A DNA stretch of 64,000 nucleotides. It comes from Nymphaea colorata (taxonomy: Eukaryota > Streptophyta > Magnoliopsida > Nymphaeales > Nymphaeaceae). The number at the start of each line of letters is the position of its first letter. Position 1 is the stretch's first letter. The position numbers were made by a program, and so were the translations under genes. The stretch covers positions 14,648,040 through 14,712,039 of the forward strand of contig NC_045145.1 of assembly GCF_008831285.2 (NCBI RefSeq), written 5' to 3'. A model generated the notes under the pieces. The model made no database searches. It had not been told where the DNA came from and worked only from the letters and a program-made list of their open reading frames with translations. Shown here piece after piece: positions 24,053 to 55,717 of this stretch.

Positions 24053-24061
24053 CTATTTATA
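24053..24061 (-). promoter_or_regulatory. TATA box of the ABCG gene
   Basis: On the minus strand this reads TATAAATAG, an excellent plant TATA box. Transcription would be expected about 25-35 bases further on, near 24025, which gives a 5' leader of about 75 bases before the ATG at 23950. Confidence 0.7.
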
Positions 24062-27000
24062 CAACTCGGCCGCCATGGCTGATGGCCCGGTCCTGGTCGT
24101 AGTCGATATTTTCGGTATTAAAATTATGATCGTTGCCGGCCATTTTGAACTTTTTATCGTGGCAGACTGGCACTTCTTTCCTTCCACCTTGGGACTAAAG
24201 CGAGGAATTTAATATGACTTTTCTAATTCGGCGTTGACCCTTAATTGAGGTGCAAACGAATGTTATAAATGCTACAAGATCATTCATTTGTCTAATGAAG
24301 TAGAATTAGCCGATTAATCTAGCTCATAACTCATGAAGCAGCTGTCGATTGATAAAAATAATTAAAAAAACCATTTTAAAATAATAATAGTACATTAATA
24401 TGATCTTTTTAACTATTTACAAACCGTTGAAAACGATACACGGCAATTTTTCGAATCGGCTATACCGATTCGTTTTAAACAAGTTTATACTTGGTACACA
24501 CTGCAAATGGTATAGTTATATACCTCCCGGGTGGCGGCCATTTGATATTTTCTTGCGCCAACATTTCCTCCTTGTTGGTACTAAAGCGAGCGTTAAATAC
24601 GGTTTGATGTTGATGTTGATGCTTCTAAAAGTCGTTTTCGAAATAAAACGGTAAATTGCCAGATACGACAATCCAGTTAAGTTAAACCAGTAGTGAAATT
24701 TTGATAAAACTATTAAAAATTACTTTTAGAGAAAATAAGGATAATTTAAACTAAAAAAGGTCAGAATGTTAAAATATTCGGGTCAAGTATCCGCTCCACA
24801 TTCGGAGGATCCAGCAGGTCCTATCCCATTAGTTCGGGTCTGAATCTGGCATGGTTTCCTTGGGCAGCACATCTTTTCTCAGATGATTACATGAGAAGCA
24901 TTTTAATGCAGTTATCATTGAATTGAAAGTTCTTTAAAATTTTTAGATTGATGAATAAGATATGGATCTCATCCTAGAACCCCGATAACGATAAATCCGA
25001 ATATCCGTCACCCCGTTTTTGACCGAACGGAGGCGATGTATGAACGGGTCAATATGTGGCAGAGACCTTTTCGCGTAGAGAATGTGGGTAGGCAAGCACA
25101 TGAATGCAAGACTCCAAGAAGAAAGAAAGAAAGCATGTTTAATTTATTTATGATGCCCCAAGTCATGAAAGTACGGGTCTTGCCCAAGTGGGTCAGTACA
25201 TGCCTTCTTTTTCCAACTCCTTGGCAAAGAATTATCAACAAAACAATAAGTTTGGGAGCAGGGATTTCTCAATATCTTCTACCTAATACATGCCACATTT
25301 CTAAAAGAGGAGGCAGATGCTCCTAATCTCAAAGAAAATGGCTAACAACTCCAAATCATTTTCCACATTTGAATTTCTGGGAAGAACTCAAGCTTTTTGC
25401 GGCAACAAATGTAAGACTCATAGTCAAATAAAATTGGCTTTGCCGTAGCATTTTTTTTCTCAAGAAAATGAAAAATGATGAGGTAAGGGCGACCTTGAAC
25501 TACAGTTCTAAACTTAAGGTCCTTGAACCAATCTAAACACGTCAGGTAAAATTCACAACTCATTATAACTAAAAAATAACGAAAGCCTCCAGCGAATATC
25601 ATATCTTTGAGATGCATGCCATCGTTGTCTTGGAAAAACTGAAACATTCAAAGCTCCTCACTGAAAACCCTATTTCCAGGACCGGTAACTTTAACTGGTC
25701 AGCTTCAGGGGTGCACATATTTATGATTTATGGATTTCTAAAGCCAGAGTGTGGCCGTAGAAATCCCACGACACTCGGAGTATGGGCCCTCTTTATATAT
25801 ATACAATACGAGTACCTGGACCATACCCATTAATATTTGATTGTGAATGTCAACTTTACAGGTAAGGTGGTGCATGAAAGGTCCACCGATCCGGAGCAGT
25901 ATCCCTGTGCCTTTCCTTTCTTTCTCCTGTAATTTAATGGCGAAAAAAGATGTTCACAACAATCGGCGTGAAAGGTCTCAGCCATTATGAGCTTTGTCGC
26001 TGACCTTCTCCGGAAGCTTTAACTAGAAACAGCTCACGATGAGTATAGAAAAGTTAATTTACAACTTGATAAATTCCCAGTTCGGGTATTCCGAGTCCAC
26101 ATCATGCATGAAAGGGACCAAGCGGGTCCGATCAGCTTCTTCTTCTTTCCTTATCAAGCGCAAGCGGGCAGTACAGTGAAGTCTGGCCTTGTTGGAAACC
26201 GAGGAAGGCGATGCGTAAGGGAGAAAGAAACCTCACCAAGACTTTCAGGGCAAAAATACAAATCCTGTAACGTAAGGAGCCGCAAGTAGCTGAACGTGAA
26301 AAAAACCCAATAAAAAAGTCGGTGTCTGAATACTGGAAAGCAATATTAGAGCAGCGGGCTGCTAGCAAGCCGACCATGGATACCATTCCTTTCTTACGTA
26401 ATCTGCCGACCCCCGAGAAAGTGGCCGTCTCCTTTACCAAATTCCTTGACGCTCAACCGCGTAAGGAACTAAAAGACCGGAACCTTCGGGTTCGGTCATA
26501 GTGGCCGCCGGACTTGATAACCCACCGACGGCTGAAGCCCACCCATGCCGTCGTACGACCACCTGAGCTGGGCTCAGCTACCGTCCCTTCCACATCCAAC
26601 ATTCGTCATATCAAGAACGACTCATGGTCGCCGACAGTTATTTAGAACTTTCCAACTAAAGTGCACCGCATGCATGTGCATGATCTACCAGAGACTATAA
26701 TTTAGATTGTGATTTCTCTTTTGAATCGCGAAAAGACAGCCGTTACGTGCATGATTTTGCGACCATCATCACATTTTGCTTTTCCCTGTAAACAATTACA
26801 GAGAAGATCGGTTAAATACAACTTCAATTCCACTGAACAGCGAGGAAAAAGTCCCGGAAAAGTTTGTCGATTCAATTGGGTTTTATTTTTCTCTTCATTA
26901 ACTTGCTGTGCTGCTGCGCAATTGCCCACATGGCTTGACCGTCTACGGGTTGGCGGTAGCTACCCTTTCTCAGTTCCTCCACGGTCAAAAGGCAAGAAGA

Positions 27001-27783
27001 ATATATGTATATATATATATATATAAGAAAAGGTTCCTGACCAACCCGGGCATTAACCCAGTCGATGATTTGACCAGATCCAGCTGAAAAACAGTTTTGA
27101 CTTGGCCCATTGGCTTAATATAATTCCTACTGATGTCGAATTTCATGAATTAATTTTAAATGGATTTGCATATGTTTTCTTTATATTACTTGCTTTCATG
27201 TAATTTCTTAGACGTCTTTTGTGCCTCTTCTTAGATGTTTCTCTTTCGCTTCCACATGCTTGTGCAAATGTTTTCCATATATATATATATATATGCCCGG
27301 GTTTTCAGCTTTCATGTAATTTCTTTGTAGCAAGTCTCCTTATTTAATTTCCATAATGACTTCAGTAGCTGCTTGATCTTCAAAGAGCCACTCCTTCTCC
27401 TATAATTCTACCACAGTGTGACTTTTTTCTTCTTGTTTTTACGAATGATGAAAAACTTTTGGCAGACCAGATTAGTTAATGAGCTCATTGTTGGTGGCCA
27501 TGGCAGACTTGCTACAAATGTACAGAACTATTTCCCTTTATTTTTTTTTCTAACGGTGAAGAACTTTTGAAGAACCAGAGTAGTTACCGAGCTCATTCCC
27601 TGTGACCATGGCAGACTTACCTGCTTCAAGCTTTGATAATCCACAACGGTCCTTGGCCCCCACTAGGTTCGCTCATGCCAATGTGACATGACATAAGTTT
27701 GCCAGGACTTCGGTGGTGCTGGCTGTATCCATTTACTTCAAGATCAATATTCAAATATCAAGCAACTTGAAATTTATTGTGTT
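24062..27783. other. Intergenic region upstream of ABCG
   Basis: AT-rich with no supported gene. It includes an A-rich, GATCCG-containing patch near 24770-24850, two (TA)n runs (27005-27024 and 27273-27293), and a local duplication at 27441-27620. Overlapping frames around 26.1-27.0 kb have no recognisable motif. Confidence 0.5.
27441..27620 (+). repeat. Diverged ~80-bp direct duplication
   Basis: 27441-27518 and about 27552-27620 share, in order, GATGAAAAACTTTTG/GGTGAAGAACTTTTG, ACCAGATTAGTTA/ACCAGAGTAGTTA, GAGCTCATT and CCATGGCAGACTT. The copies differ by several substitutions and small indels. Confidence 0.65.
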
Positions 27784-28029
27784 TCAAGTCAAGGCTATAA
27801 GGCTATATCCATGACTTTTAGTTCCCAGCAGATCGAAGTTCAGTACAAGTCTTTTCTCTGTAACTTCATGTAGTTTCCCCAGAAAGTCAATCTTTTGAGT
27901 TGTTCTTGGTCGAATTTTGGTTATCAGGATGTCATCCATGTGATATATCTGAAAGAGAGTCAAATTTTGAAACGACGATACTCGACACGTAACACGAGTG
28001 ATCATGTTAAGTTTCAGAATATAATACAA
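27784..28029 (-). pseudogene. Retrotransposon reverse-transcriptase relic
   Basis: A short minus-strand frame contains YHMDDILIT (DD codons near 27931-27936). About 31 residues later comes LVLN, followed by a hydrophobic stretch. The Y-x-D-D box followed by a helix-rich stretch and an L-x-LN ending matches the palm of Ty3/gypsy-type reverse transcriptases. Only about 80 residues are open and no other pol motif flanks it, so this is a dead fragment. A chance match is possible given the short length. Confidence 0.4.
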
Positions 28030-29486
28030 GTGATTAGTTAATTATAAGGAAACCTAAGAACTATTTAAATCTCGATCTTTACCAGGTCTCGTCTTGGTAG
28101 ATCAAGTCTACACGAAGAAACTAATTTCTTTGAAAGAAAGAGCGAAGCATTGACTTCTCAAAAGGTGTTTATGTGAGGGTACTGCGGGATGAGGTAAGCT
28201 GCTTGAAATCGACGGCAAGAAAGTGAAGCGTGACTAATGGAGCCCTGTGATGACCACCACAAGCAAGCACTTCCCCAAGCTGTGAACTGAACGGAGCTCA
28301 TTTCTCAGCGCTAGTGGATTTCCGCGGGTAGCTTCTCTAAATTGATCATCTAAGATTCTGGGAAGGCCTGCACAGCGTCAAGTTTTCAAAACAAGTTTCC
28401 GAACTTGAGTGTGTTTTCTGAAGATGTACATAGAAAAATCAGGTTCTTGTCAGAAGAATCCTTTGCAGCTAAAAAAACTAATAAAAGCAAACCCATTATA
28501 AATATCTCTGCAAGTACTCCACTCTAGTGAGCTTCGCCAGGCACAGTTAATTTGGTCTAGGAGCAATCGTTACATGACTCTGATCTTAGAACTCTTAAGC
28601 ACCTAAGCATCTCTCAGCAACATCTATCCCCACACCTTGCAAACGAACTGAAATGATAAGAAAAATATCAGAACAAAAATTATTTGGGCAGCTTGCTTGG
28701 GGGAAGATATGTTTGCCTGGCAGAAGTGGTTCGATTTCCATAGACATCAACTACCTGCATAATGACGGAATAGGCGTCGGTCCTCCTGGTGGAGGGTACT
28801 AGCTTTGGAGTTTTATGTTGTCAAGCAGCAAGTAAATTAGGTGCTGAACTTTAGAGAAAAATGTTTAACTAGTTAACATAGAAGAGGCCGCCTTTACATG
28901 CAATCAACTGAAGGAGTTGAAATTTTGACTTGGTAAAAAGACTATTTCCTTCCTCTCTTTGACACGCATTCATTTTTCAACTCAGGAACTGCTCGAGTTG
29001 AGGGTCCCCCACTTTTATTGCCAAAATTTACTGACCAAATAGTTCAGGGAATCACTCATAGACAAGTTTCTCCATGTTTCTTCCCGTTTTCCTTTTTCCC
29101 CACCTAAAATTTCCTTTATTTTTCTACATTGATCATACGGTTCCCAGTTCCCACATCACATGGGCTCTTGTCCTCAGCATTTAGCCATTTACCAGCAACA
29201 ACAAATGAGCTATCTATTTGGTCTTCTAAGTTTGACTACAAATACTAATAGTAGAAATGGAAGCGTTTTAGTCAAGTTAGAAAAAGCGGAGCTACCACCT
29301 TCTTCAATGTAGGGTCTCCATGGAGTTGAGTTTGGTAAATAGAGCTGGACATTATTAGTATCTCCATGACTTCGAGCTGGAACAGAATTACCAAATACAG
29401 CTGGAGATAGGCATGCCAATGGCTACCACCTGTTGCAGAATTCCCCAAGTCGCAAAACAGAGCCTAGAAGTGCAGATGGCGTCTTT

Positions 29487-29568
29487 AATGAGATGGGTAG
29501 TTATCCCTTTCTAGGCTTTCCTTCATAAATGAGATGGGTAGTTATCCCTTTCTGGGCTTTCCTTCATA
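29487..29568 (+). repeat. 41-bp tandem duplication
   Basis: Two abutting copies (29487-29527 and 29528-29568) starting AATGAGATGGGTAGTTATCC, with a single-base difference (CTAGGC versus CTGGGC). Confidence 0.9.
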
Positions 29569-29639
29569 TGAATCATATCAGTGTTGTAGCTATTGCACTC
29601 TATTTTATATCGTTTTCAACAATTTATAGATAGGATAAA

Positions 29640-29998
29640 GATTTAAACAAAAGGCTGATATTATTTCATTATGTATGTCAAGAATAAAGGTTACAAAATA
29701 TCAATCTGTTTCTGTTATCAACAGATCTGTTTCTATTGTCGGATTTGCAGAGAAGAGCTGTTACGCGTAAATGGGCTATTTCCTCGGTGGTTAAAAGATT
29801 AGGAAAGAAGTCGTTCGCACACATGGAAAGAAATAGCTGTGCATTATCTTGCATTTTTTGCAAATTATATTTGTCACCAAAAATCTTGTACAGGATAACC
29901 TTTCTGTTCTCTATATATCCTGTCCAAAGGATCAATAAAGTTAGGTTGTTCTCTCTTTTTCTCTTTCACGCTTTCTCCATCACATTTATTTCACAATG
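29640..29998 (+). mobile_element. LTR-like sequence (possible solo LTR)
   Basis: The order of signals resembles a plant LTR. A TATATA word near 29914 is followed by AATAAAG (29934), then a CT-rich stretch ending in TTTCACA (about 29990). No primer-binding site or polyprotein follows, and the left end is not defined, so the call is tentative. Confidence 0.25.
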
Positions 29999-32140
29999 TC
30001 TAAAGCCGATATGAAGCCGGCCGTGTCCTTTGATGCATGTTGATCATTATCTACAAGGGGCCACTCGGGCCTCCTCGCACTGAAATATGATAACATGGTT
30101 GAGCGATAAGGCTTTGACTTACAATATTAATGGGTTGTGAATATCACTATAAGAGATGTATGTTACTTTGCTGAAGGGTGCCGTGGCAGGGATTAAAGGA
30201 GGAATTTATCGCCTGGTCTAAAAGTGGATCAATAGATGCTGGAAAATCTTCTTTCAGGCAGTGGCCTGATGAAAGGAAAATTCATGGCATCAAATTCTCT
30301 GTTTGGCAGAATTGCTGATACGGTTTCAGAGTTGGCTCGTGGAAGAAGAAATAGCAACTCCTGGCCAGTGTATGGGATAACACTGGTGTGATATGTGAGA
30401 AGGTGGGCGGCGAAGTAGTTAGCGAATGGAATCCCAGCATAGTCATTGTGACCGAGAAGGACAGAATGAGAACATGCAGATTGACACAGCTGAAATGGAG
30501 TTCATTGGCTGTCAGCAATAAGGAAGAGAGGATGGTAGTCACCTCCAATAATAAAGGGTGGATGCGGAGATCGAAGGGTCTGGTTGAAGGTAGAAGACAA
30601 TGGCCAGCGCGTTGGAAAGAAATAAAAGAGAGAGCAGAAAGTATGATTCTGATGAATAGAAGAATCAGCAGCAAAGCAGGGCAAATTTTGATGGAAGGGA
30701 GACTGCAAGATGGAAGAAATGACATTGATTAGAACGATTCTGGTTCCTGATTTCCGTCTGGTTCCAGACTATTTGATTGCTTATTCTTGATCAGTGTAGG
30801 AGCTACCGTGTTTTTAGCAGCTTGCTTCTGATGTTTTTTTGTTTGTGAAGCCTCTTTTTTGCATATAATTCAATTTTTCGAAATAAAGGAGGGCTGCCTG
30901 TCCCCCAGCCAATCTTTTTTCACTGTAATTGGCCGTTCTGTGTTCACATCATTATGATATGGCGTTCCATTTGTGTGTTTTTTATGCAACAGTGGCTCCA
31001 TTGGCTATGTCAAGTCTCAACTCAACGCTTTCCTTCTTTAAAGCTCTTCTTTTGTATTGCTTTGGTTTTCAGTTTTTTTTTTTGCCTAATTTCAATTTAC
31101 TTATGAAAACGAGTCACGTGGTGAAATGTGTTAAATATGTGCCTGCTTTTGTCATTTGGATTACTTTAGTTAAAATATTAGTCAATACAAGTGAAATTGT
31201 GTAGAAGCAAGAGGCACTTTTGAACTCAAACTTTCATGTATTTGAGTACGAGATTATTTAACTTGAGGCTCTTTCTTCGGTAGTTGACGGCAAAAAGGCG
31301 AAATTCTGCGTCAAAATAAGGCCTGGTCTGGGATTATGGCCAAAATGTCAGGGACAACTAATAGCAAAATCCCCGACAGAAAACAAGAAAATAAAAAAAA
31401 AAGGATTCTAAATGGAGGCGGCTCATTTTTTTATTTTTATAAAGGCCTCGTCCCACATTTACTGCAACTCTCCAGTAAACTCATTTTTATCGTTTTCTAA
31501 TAAATTAAACTAAAATTTCCAGTAAAAAAAAAAGGAATGTGGAAAATATTTTTTTAAAATGTAATTGAGTTACAAACTTTAACTGGCTTCACTTCAATGT
31601 GGCATAAGATAGAGAAAAGTTCAGATCACGAGAGGCCCTATGTTATAATTTCAACAAAGTGGTGAAGTTAAACGAAAAGTTCCCGAGGTGAAAAACGGGA
31701 CACGGGCTTCGGGGGTACAATGATTGAGACTCTCTCGCTCTGTTCTTTGTGAACAGGGAACGGCATCCGACGAGGGCACGGGGGATTTGGCGGGAGTTTC
31801 CCTCGAGTCGTCTGTTCTCTTCTCGTCGTCTGCCCGATCTCGCGGTCACTGAGATCAGAAAGGGCAAGGAGGCGACGACGACGATCCCGTTTCTTCCTTC
31901 CGTTTTTTTTCTCTCTTTTTGGCGTCTCGATTTCCCCTGTCCAACCACCGACAGCTTCCCACGCGCCTTCTCCGCTTCCGTTCCAACTCACCGTACCCAA
32001 CACCTAAATCCTAGGCCGTTCATTTCTTTTTCTCTCTCTTCTTGCGCAACTCTTCCCGAAGCCCTTTGGTTGTTCTCTACTCTTCATTCTTCTTTCTTCC
32101 TATACTTCTTCTTCTGCTGCTGCTGCAGTGGGGAAAAGAG

Positions 32141-34937
32141 ATGGCGGGAAGCGGCTACGGAGATGTGGCGCAGAAGGTGGACTATGTGTTCAAGATCGTA
32201 CTTATCGGCGATTCGGCCGTCGGAAAATCGCAGATCCTCGCTCGGTTCGCCAGGGACGAGTTCAGCCTCGACTCCAAGGCCACCATCGGGGTCGAGTTCC
32301 AGACGAGGACGCTCGTCATTCAGCACAAGAATGTCAAGGCTCAAATCTGGGACACCGCTGGCCAGGAGAGGTAGCGTTCTCTTCCCGTTTCCGTTTCTGT
32401 TTCCGCGTTTTTGTTTCTTTCTTGGCGTGATCTGGAGTTCTTCTGGAACTCGGATCTGCATTTCCTTCGCTATTTTTCTTATGGTTGCGGTTTTCTTTGA
32501 TCACATTTCTCTGATGCGGTTTCTTCCTGTCAATTCATGTTTGCATATCGTTTTCGCTTGCTTGTCGTCGTTTAAGTCTAGATTTAGACTGGATTTTTTT
32601 TTTTCCCGAGTAGGGTTTCCTTAGTGAACAAGTGGGGAACGCAAGAGATGATGCCTGTGATTGCATTTTTCGGACCGTTCTGTGTAATGTAGTACCTTGT
32701 GTATCCTGAACATTTTTCGTTCGTGCATCGTCACCTGCTTGCCTGGAGGTTCATGATGAGACATGGCGATGATTGATCTAGTACGATCGTAAGCTTCTGC
32801 TAGTTAGTTGATTTTCAACAGGTTATGCTTGCATTATATCGAAGAAGTGGTGGCGCGGTTTGTGGAGAATCAGGTCTCTGTTTGTATGTCTATGTCTGTT
32901 AAAAAATTGTACGGTGTATATTACGTGTTAAACATTTCGGATGAATGATTCTCTGGGGTGTTGCTCGGAACGCTGGATAGATGACGGACGACCATTCCTT
33001 TATTAGATGTTGAGTCGGATTTTGTGTGTATTATTTAGACTTCAAGGTGGTCTGCATTCTAGTAGTTGGTTTGTTCGAACTGGCCCTGAACAGAACTGAA
33101 GTAAATAGAAAAGGAATGATTCTTCTTATATTAGCCCATCCAGCCTGTGGATTCCGTAATGTGCGGTTGCTGCGCCTAAATTACCCAAAAAGAAAAAGTT
33201 CATTGAAAGTACACGTTGCTTATGGACTTTTAATTTGCTATTGCAATGCCTAATTTACCAGGAAAAAAGAAGCAGCTTAATTATCTCTTAAGATTCTGAT
33301 CCAGCTCGAAATAAATTCCTTTTTCTCTTTTAAGGATTTTGCAAATGCATGAAGGGCTTTGTGCTTTCTTATTCACATAATTCATTTGATTGCCTGCTGG
33401 AAGATAGGGCTTCGTATAAGTTAAACATTGAAGTGAGTTCTTGGCATTTTATTGGTGATTTTATTTGCCCTTTGGACATTACTTCAATGGTGTTCTGAAT
33501 ATGATACACTATCAGGCGTTCTTCTCATACTTCTCTGTCTGTCTCTTCTTTTCTTTTTCTTTTGGGTGCTGTTCAACCATCGCCTTCGTGCATAAGCTTT
33601 CTTTTTTCCTTCAGAGTGTTAGTGCTTTTGAAGTTTCCAACCGACAAGTAGTTGAACGCGGTTCATTATCATTGGAATTTAGAGTTAACAGACCATTAGG
33701 AATTAGAATATTTTTAAGAATCCGAATGGGTTATTGGTCAATGCTCCTTTAATGCTAATAATGGTATTTTACAATTGATAGTAGCTTTTTCTGTATCTTT
33801 TTCCTGTTAGAGCAATTCTAGGGGGCAGTTGGATCCTTGGATTTCTCTTAAAACTCTTACCCCTGCACTGAAACATGTCTGGACGTGTCTGGACACACAA
33901 ACACAGACCTCAACAAAATAAGTTGCTAGATGCCGAGATCTCTTCATTTTTTTTATTGCAGGAATTTTAGATCCTTGTTTGGTTGGGCCTGTTACAGGGG
34001 GTCCATGCCACATCATCCAGCTCCATACCAGGTTGGAAGTTGGATTCATTGAAAACTGAATTATAGATTTAATATCTTCTAAAAAATAATTATTATAAAA
34101 TATTTAAGGATTTATCTAATTCTCTAATTTTTAACATAATAACCTCGTGTTTCTAATGTGAAATGCATATTGTAAGAAAAACCAATATACTTGCCATTCT
34201 CGGATGTGCATGCAAGAATTGCCTTCTTACCTTCAGACCGAAAACAGGGATCTGCTCTCCTTGCCATATTTTCAGCTACACCATGATTCTTTTCCATGAG
34301 GGAGTACATACTTCTGTTCTGTTTGACTACAAGTTACAGCAGCTTGGTAACTAAAACTTGTTATATTCAAATATAAGTCGCTTTTTTATTTTGACGTGCA
34401 GTGTTCACGCAATCGTAAGATTCTTACTTTACATAGGTCGTGGTGAAGTATGTTCGTCATCTCTAAGAATTGAGTCTCTTTCCGTCTTTCAGATACCGTG
34501 CAGTCACAAGTGCATATTACAGAGGTGCTGTCGGGGCCATGCTAGTTTACGACATAACCAAGCGCCAAACTTTTGATCACATACCAAGGTGGCTAGAAGA
34601 GCTGCGAAGCCACGCTGACAAGAACATCGTCATCATACTGGCAGGAAATAAATGTGATCTGGAAGATCAAAGAGTTGTGCCTGCAGAAGATGCACAAGAA
34701 TTTGCACAGAGGGAAGGCCTGTTCTTTTTGGAAACCTCTGCACTCAATGCAACAAATGTGGAATCTGCCTTCTTAACTGTACTAACTGAGATTTTCAATA
34801 TTGTCAACAAGAAAAACTTGGTTGCAGGAGAAAATCAAGCAAATGGGCATCCTTCATCGCTTGCAGGAAAGAAGATCGTTATCCCTGGGCCAGCACAAGA
34901 AATCCCCGCCAAGGGCAAGATGTGCTGTAGTTCATAA
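32141..34937 (+). CDS. RABA4: Ras-related Rab GTPase RABA4 (Rab11 class)
   Basis: Two exons, 32141-32370 and 34493-34937, with a GT-AG intron splitting the Arg codon of the switch II box (WDTAGQER). The protein has 224 residues. It has the P-loop GDSAVGKS (23-30), switch I with Thr48 in ATIGVEF, WDTAGQ (70-75), NKCD (129-132) and an ETSA box, ending in Cys-Cys-Ser-Ser for double geranylgeranylation. The residues around the P-loop ([19 protein letters not shown]) and the SLAGKKI...PGP tail match the Arabidopsis RABA4a/RABA4b subgroup. That subgroup acts at the trans-Golgi network and secretory vesicles in polarised tip growth. The P-loop lacks activating substitutions, so it should cycle GTP normally. 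The leader upstream of the ATG is CT-rich. The gene looks intact and faces the methyltransferase gene tail-to-tail. Confidence 0.95.
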
Positions 34938-36234
34938 TTCGTCTCTATTTTCCTTTTCGGTGGTGTGGTTTCACTTCAGTTTTGCGGTATGGACTATTAG
35001 AGGATTCCAGTGATCCTTGCGTCTATTGTAAATCTCTATTTGTTTTATGATCCGTTGAGGCATTTTATCTGAACCTGGAGGAGAATTTGTTGGTTAAAGA
35101 ACTCGCTGCCTGACTAGGAAGCCCTGTGAAAAGATTTCATGGTCAATTGGTTTGTCTTGGCAAATCGTGTGCATGGTTATCTTTTTCCCATCTCAATTTC
35201 GCAGTGATGAGTTGAAGCTTCCCCTCTACGAAAGTGAAAAAGACTAATGCCGTTCAAAATGGCGTCATTTCGAACTGTGGAACGGAAAGAAGAACAAAAA
35301 AGACCAAAGAGGAGGGGAAACGTCCATCGTACGGTGAATGAAACGACAAAGGCGGCAATTTATCAGCACATATTCTATCTGTCAACTCAATTATTGCTAA
35401 AAACTAGGAGAGAATATTTGCCTAACAAAAATGGAGCATGACAGGCGAAAAGTAAAAGCTTTTCACAGAATTCGTTCTATATGAAAGAAATTTACAAAAT
35501 TATCTTAAATGTAAATTCACCGTTTTAAATGTAAATTCACAGAACTCGTTCTATATGAAAGAAATTTACAAAATTATCTTAAATGTAAATTCACCAACTC
35601 ACAAAGCCTTTCCAACTTGCAAGAAGTGTTTTAAGAGTTGTGTAACTGACGTCGGAAGATCCTTTTTCGCTTTCCATAATGTCTCCACAACTTTGAGACT
35701 TCTTTGGAGGAGCAAGTCAACAAAACAGGGTGCAAACTCACAGGAAAAAACATCTGTAATTGATCATAAATTTCAAATTTACGTGCTGGTTTACCATAAC
35801 ATGGTTAATTTTCAGTGATAAAACGTGAGGTTCGATCTTGAGAAATTAAACCAAGGACTTTCTCCAACTCACGTGATGGTTTACTATAACGTGGTTAATT
35901 GACAACAAGAAAACGTGAGCTGCAACCTTAAGAAATCAAAGCAGGGGTTTATCAAACCGCAAATGAATCCACATCAAACCTAGTAAACCATGCCTAGGCT
36001 CAACAGTAAATCACAAAGGCAATAAGATCATCAACACACAAACAGATTGCTATAAACTGCTTGATTTTTCAAGGTTACATTGAACAAGCTGGCCATAAAT
36101 GGGGGATATGCAAAGCCCGCACAGCATGAACTTGCCACTGAAAAACAGTTGAAACATGAGGGAGCGTACACAAGGGGCTTGATCATGAAAAAGGTTATGC
36201 TTTGCAGGGCCCTCCTCAAGTTGAATTGGATTTA
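34938..36234. other. Short convergent intergenic region
   Basis: Lies between the stop codons of RABA4 and the methyltransferase gene. It presumably contains both 3' untranslated regions. It carries one 74-bp tandem duplication (see separate entry) and no supported coding region. Confidence 0.6.
35464..35595 (+). repeat. 74-bp tandem duplication
   Basis: A unit starting CACAGAATTCGTTCTATATG is repeated with a 74-base period (copies start at 35464 and 35538), with one base difference near the start. The unit itself contains AAATGTAAATTCAC twice. Confidence 0.9.
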
Positions 36235-45557
<9,323 letters not shown>

Positions 45558-46087
45558 CTCCCTGTTTTCTCCGACTCTCTGCTCTCTGGTCGAACTCTGG
45601 CGGCAGACGGCAATAGCAGCGTCGTCTGCCGAATGGAAACGAAACGTCGAACGCCAGCGAGCGGGCAAAAAAAGAGAGCCAATTTGCTCTAGGGCTGAAG
45701 ATATCGGTTCCGTTGTGGTCCTCTGTTGCTTGACTGCCGTTGAATCCGGATCATGGTCTGGTTACCGGGTCGGATCGGATATACCATTATTTTCCTTGGC
45801 AAAATAAGTTAAATTTTCTAAAACCGTGTCCATGATATTGTTTGCCGTCACGTTAAGACGGTGTTTTGAGGACAGCCAAGAAACTCAACCAGGTTTTTCA
45901 TATTTGGATAATGTGAGCAGGTTTTTGAAATTAGGTATATAAGGGGTTGGACACGCACCTCCAAAATTAATTCCGCGTCCGGCCCGCGGGTCATACGCGC
46001 GCATGGCGTAGGACTTACGCGCGCAGAGACGACCTCCGAAGGCACGTAAGACGACGGGGAAGGGAGACAGGAGAGGCCTGAAAGAAG
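45558..46087. promoter_or_regulatory. Shared divergent promoter region
   Basis: Only 530 bases separate the start codons of the methyltransferase (minus) and the JMJ21-type gene (plus). Both promoters and both 5' leaders must lie here or overlap the neighbour. The part next to 46088 is GC-rich with repeated ACGCGCGC-like words (about 45990-46025). A TATA box for the plus-strand gene is listed separately; I see none on the minus side. Confidence 0.7.
45936..45943 (+). promoter_or_regulatory. TATA box of the JMJ21-type gene
   Basis: TATATAAG, about 145 bases before the ATG at 46088. This allows a leader of about 115-120 bases. Confidence 0.55.

Positions 46088-55717
<9,630 letters not shown>

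Larger units (their letters stand above)
28030..31700. other. Intergenic region upstream of the Rab gene
   Basis: No supported gene. It contains a 41-bp tandem duplication, an LTR-like stretch, and a minus/plus pair of overlapping frames at 30.28-30.73 kb without recognisable motifs. The 30.7-30.9 kb part ends in an AATAAAG-type word and may be the 3' end of a decayed retroelement; I cannot confirm this. Confidence 0.4.

Noticed and set aside
31749-32624. 291-codon plus-strand frame over the Rab first exon
   Set aside because: It reads the Rab leader, exon 1 and intron in the wrong frame. The P-loop and switch motifs of RABA4 are in another frame, so this is a shadow.
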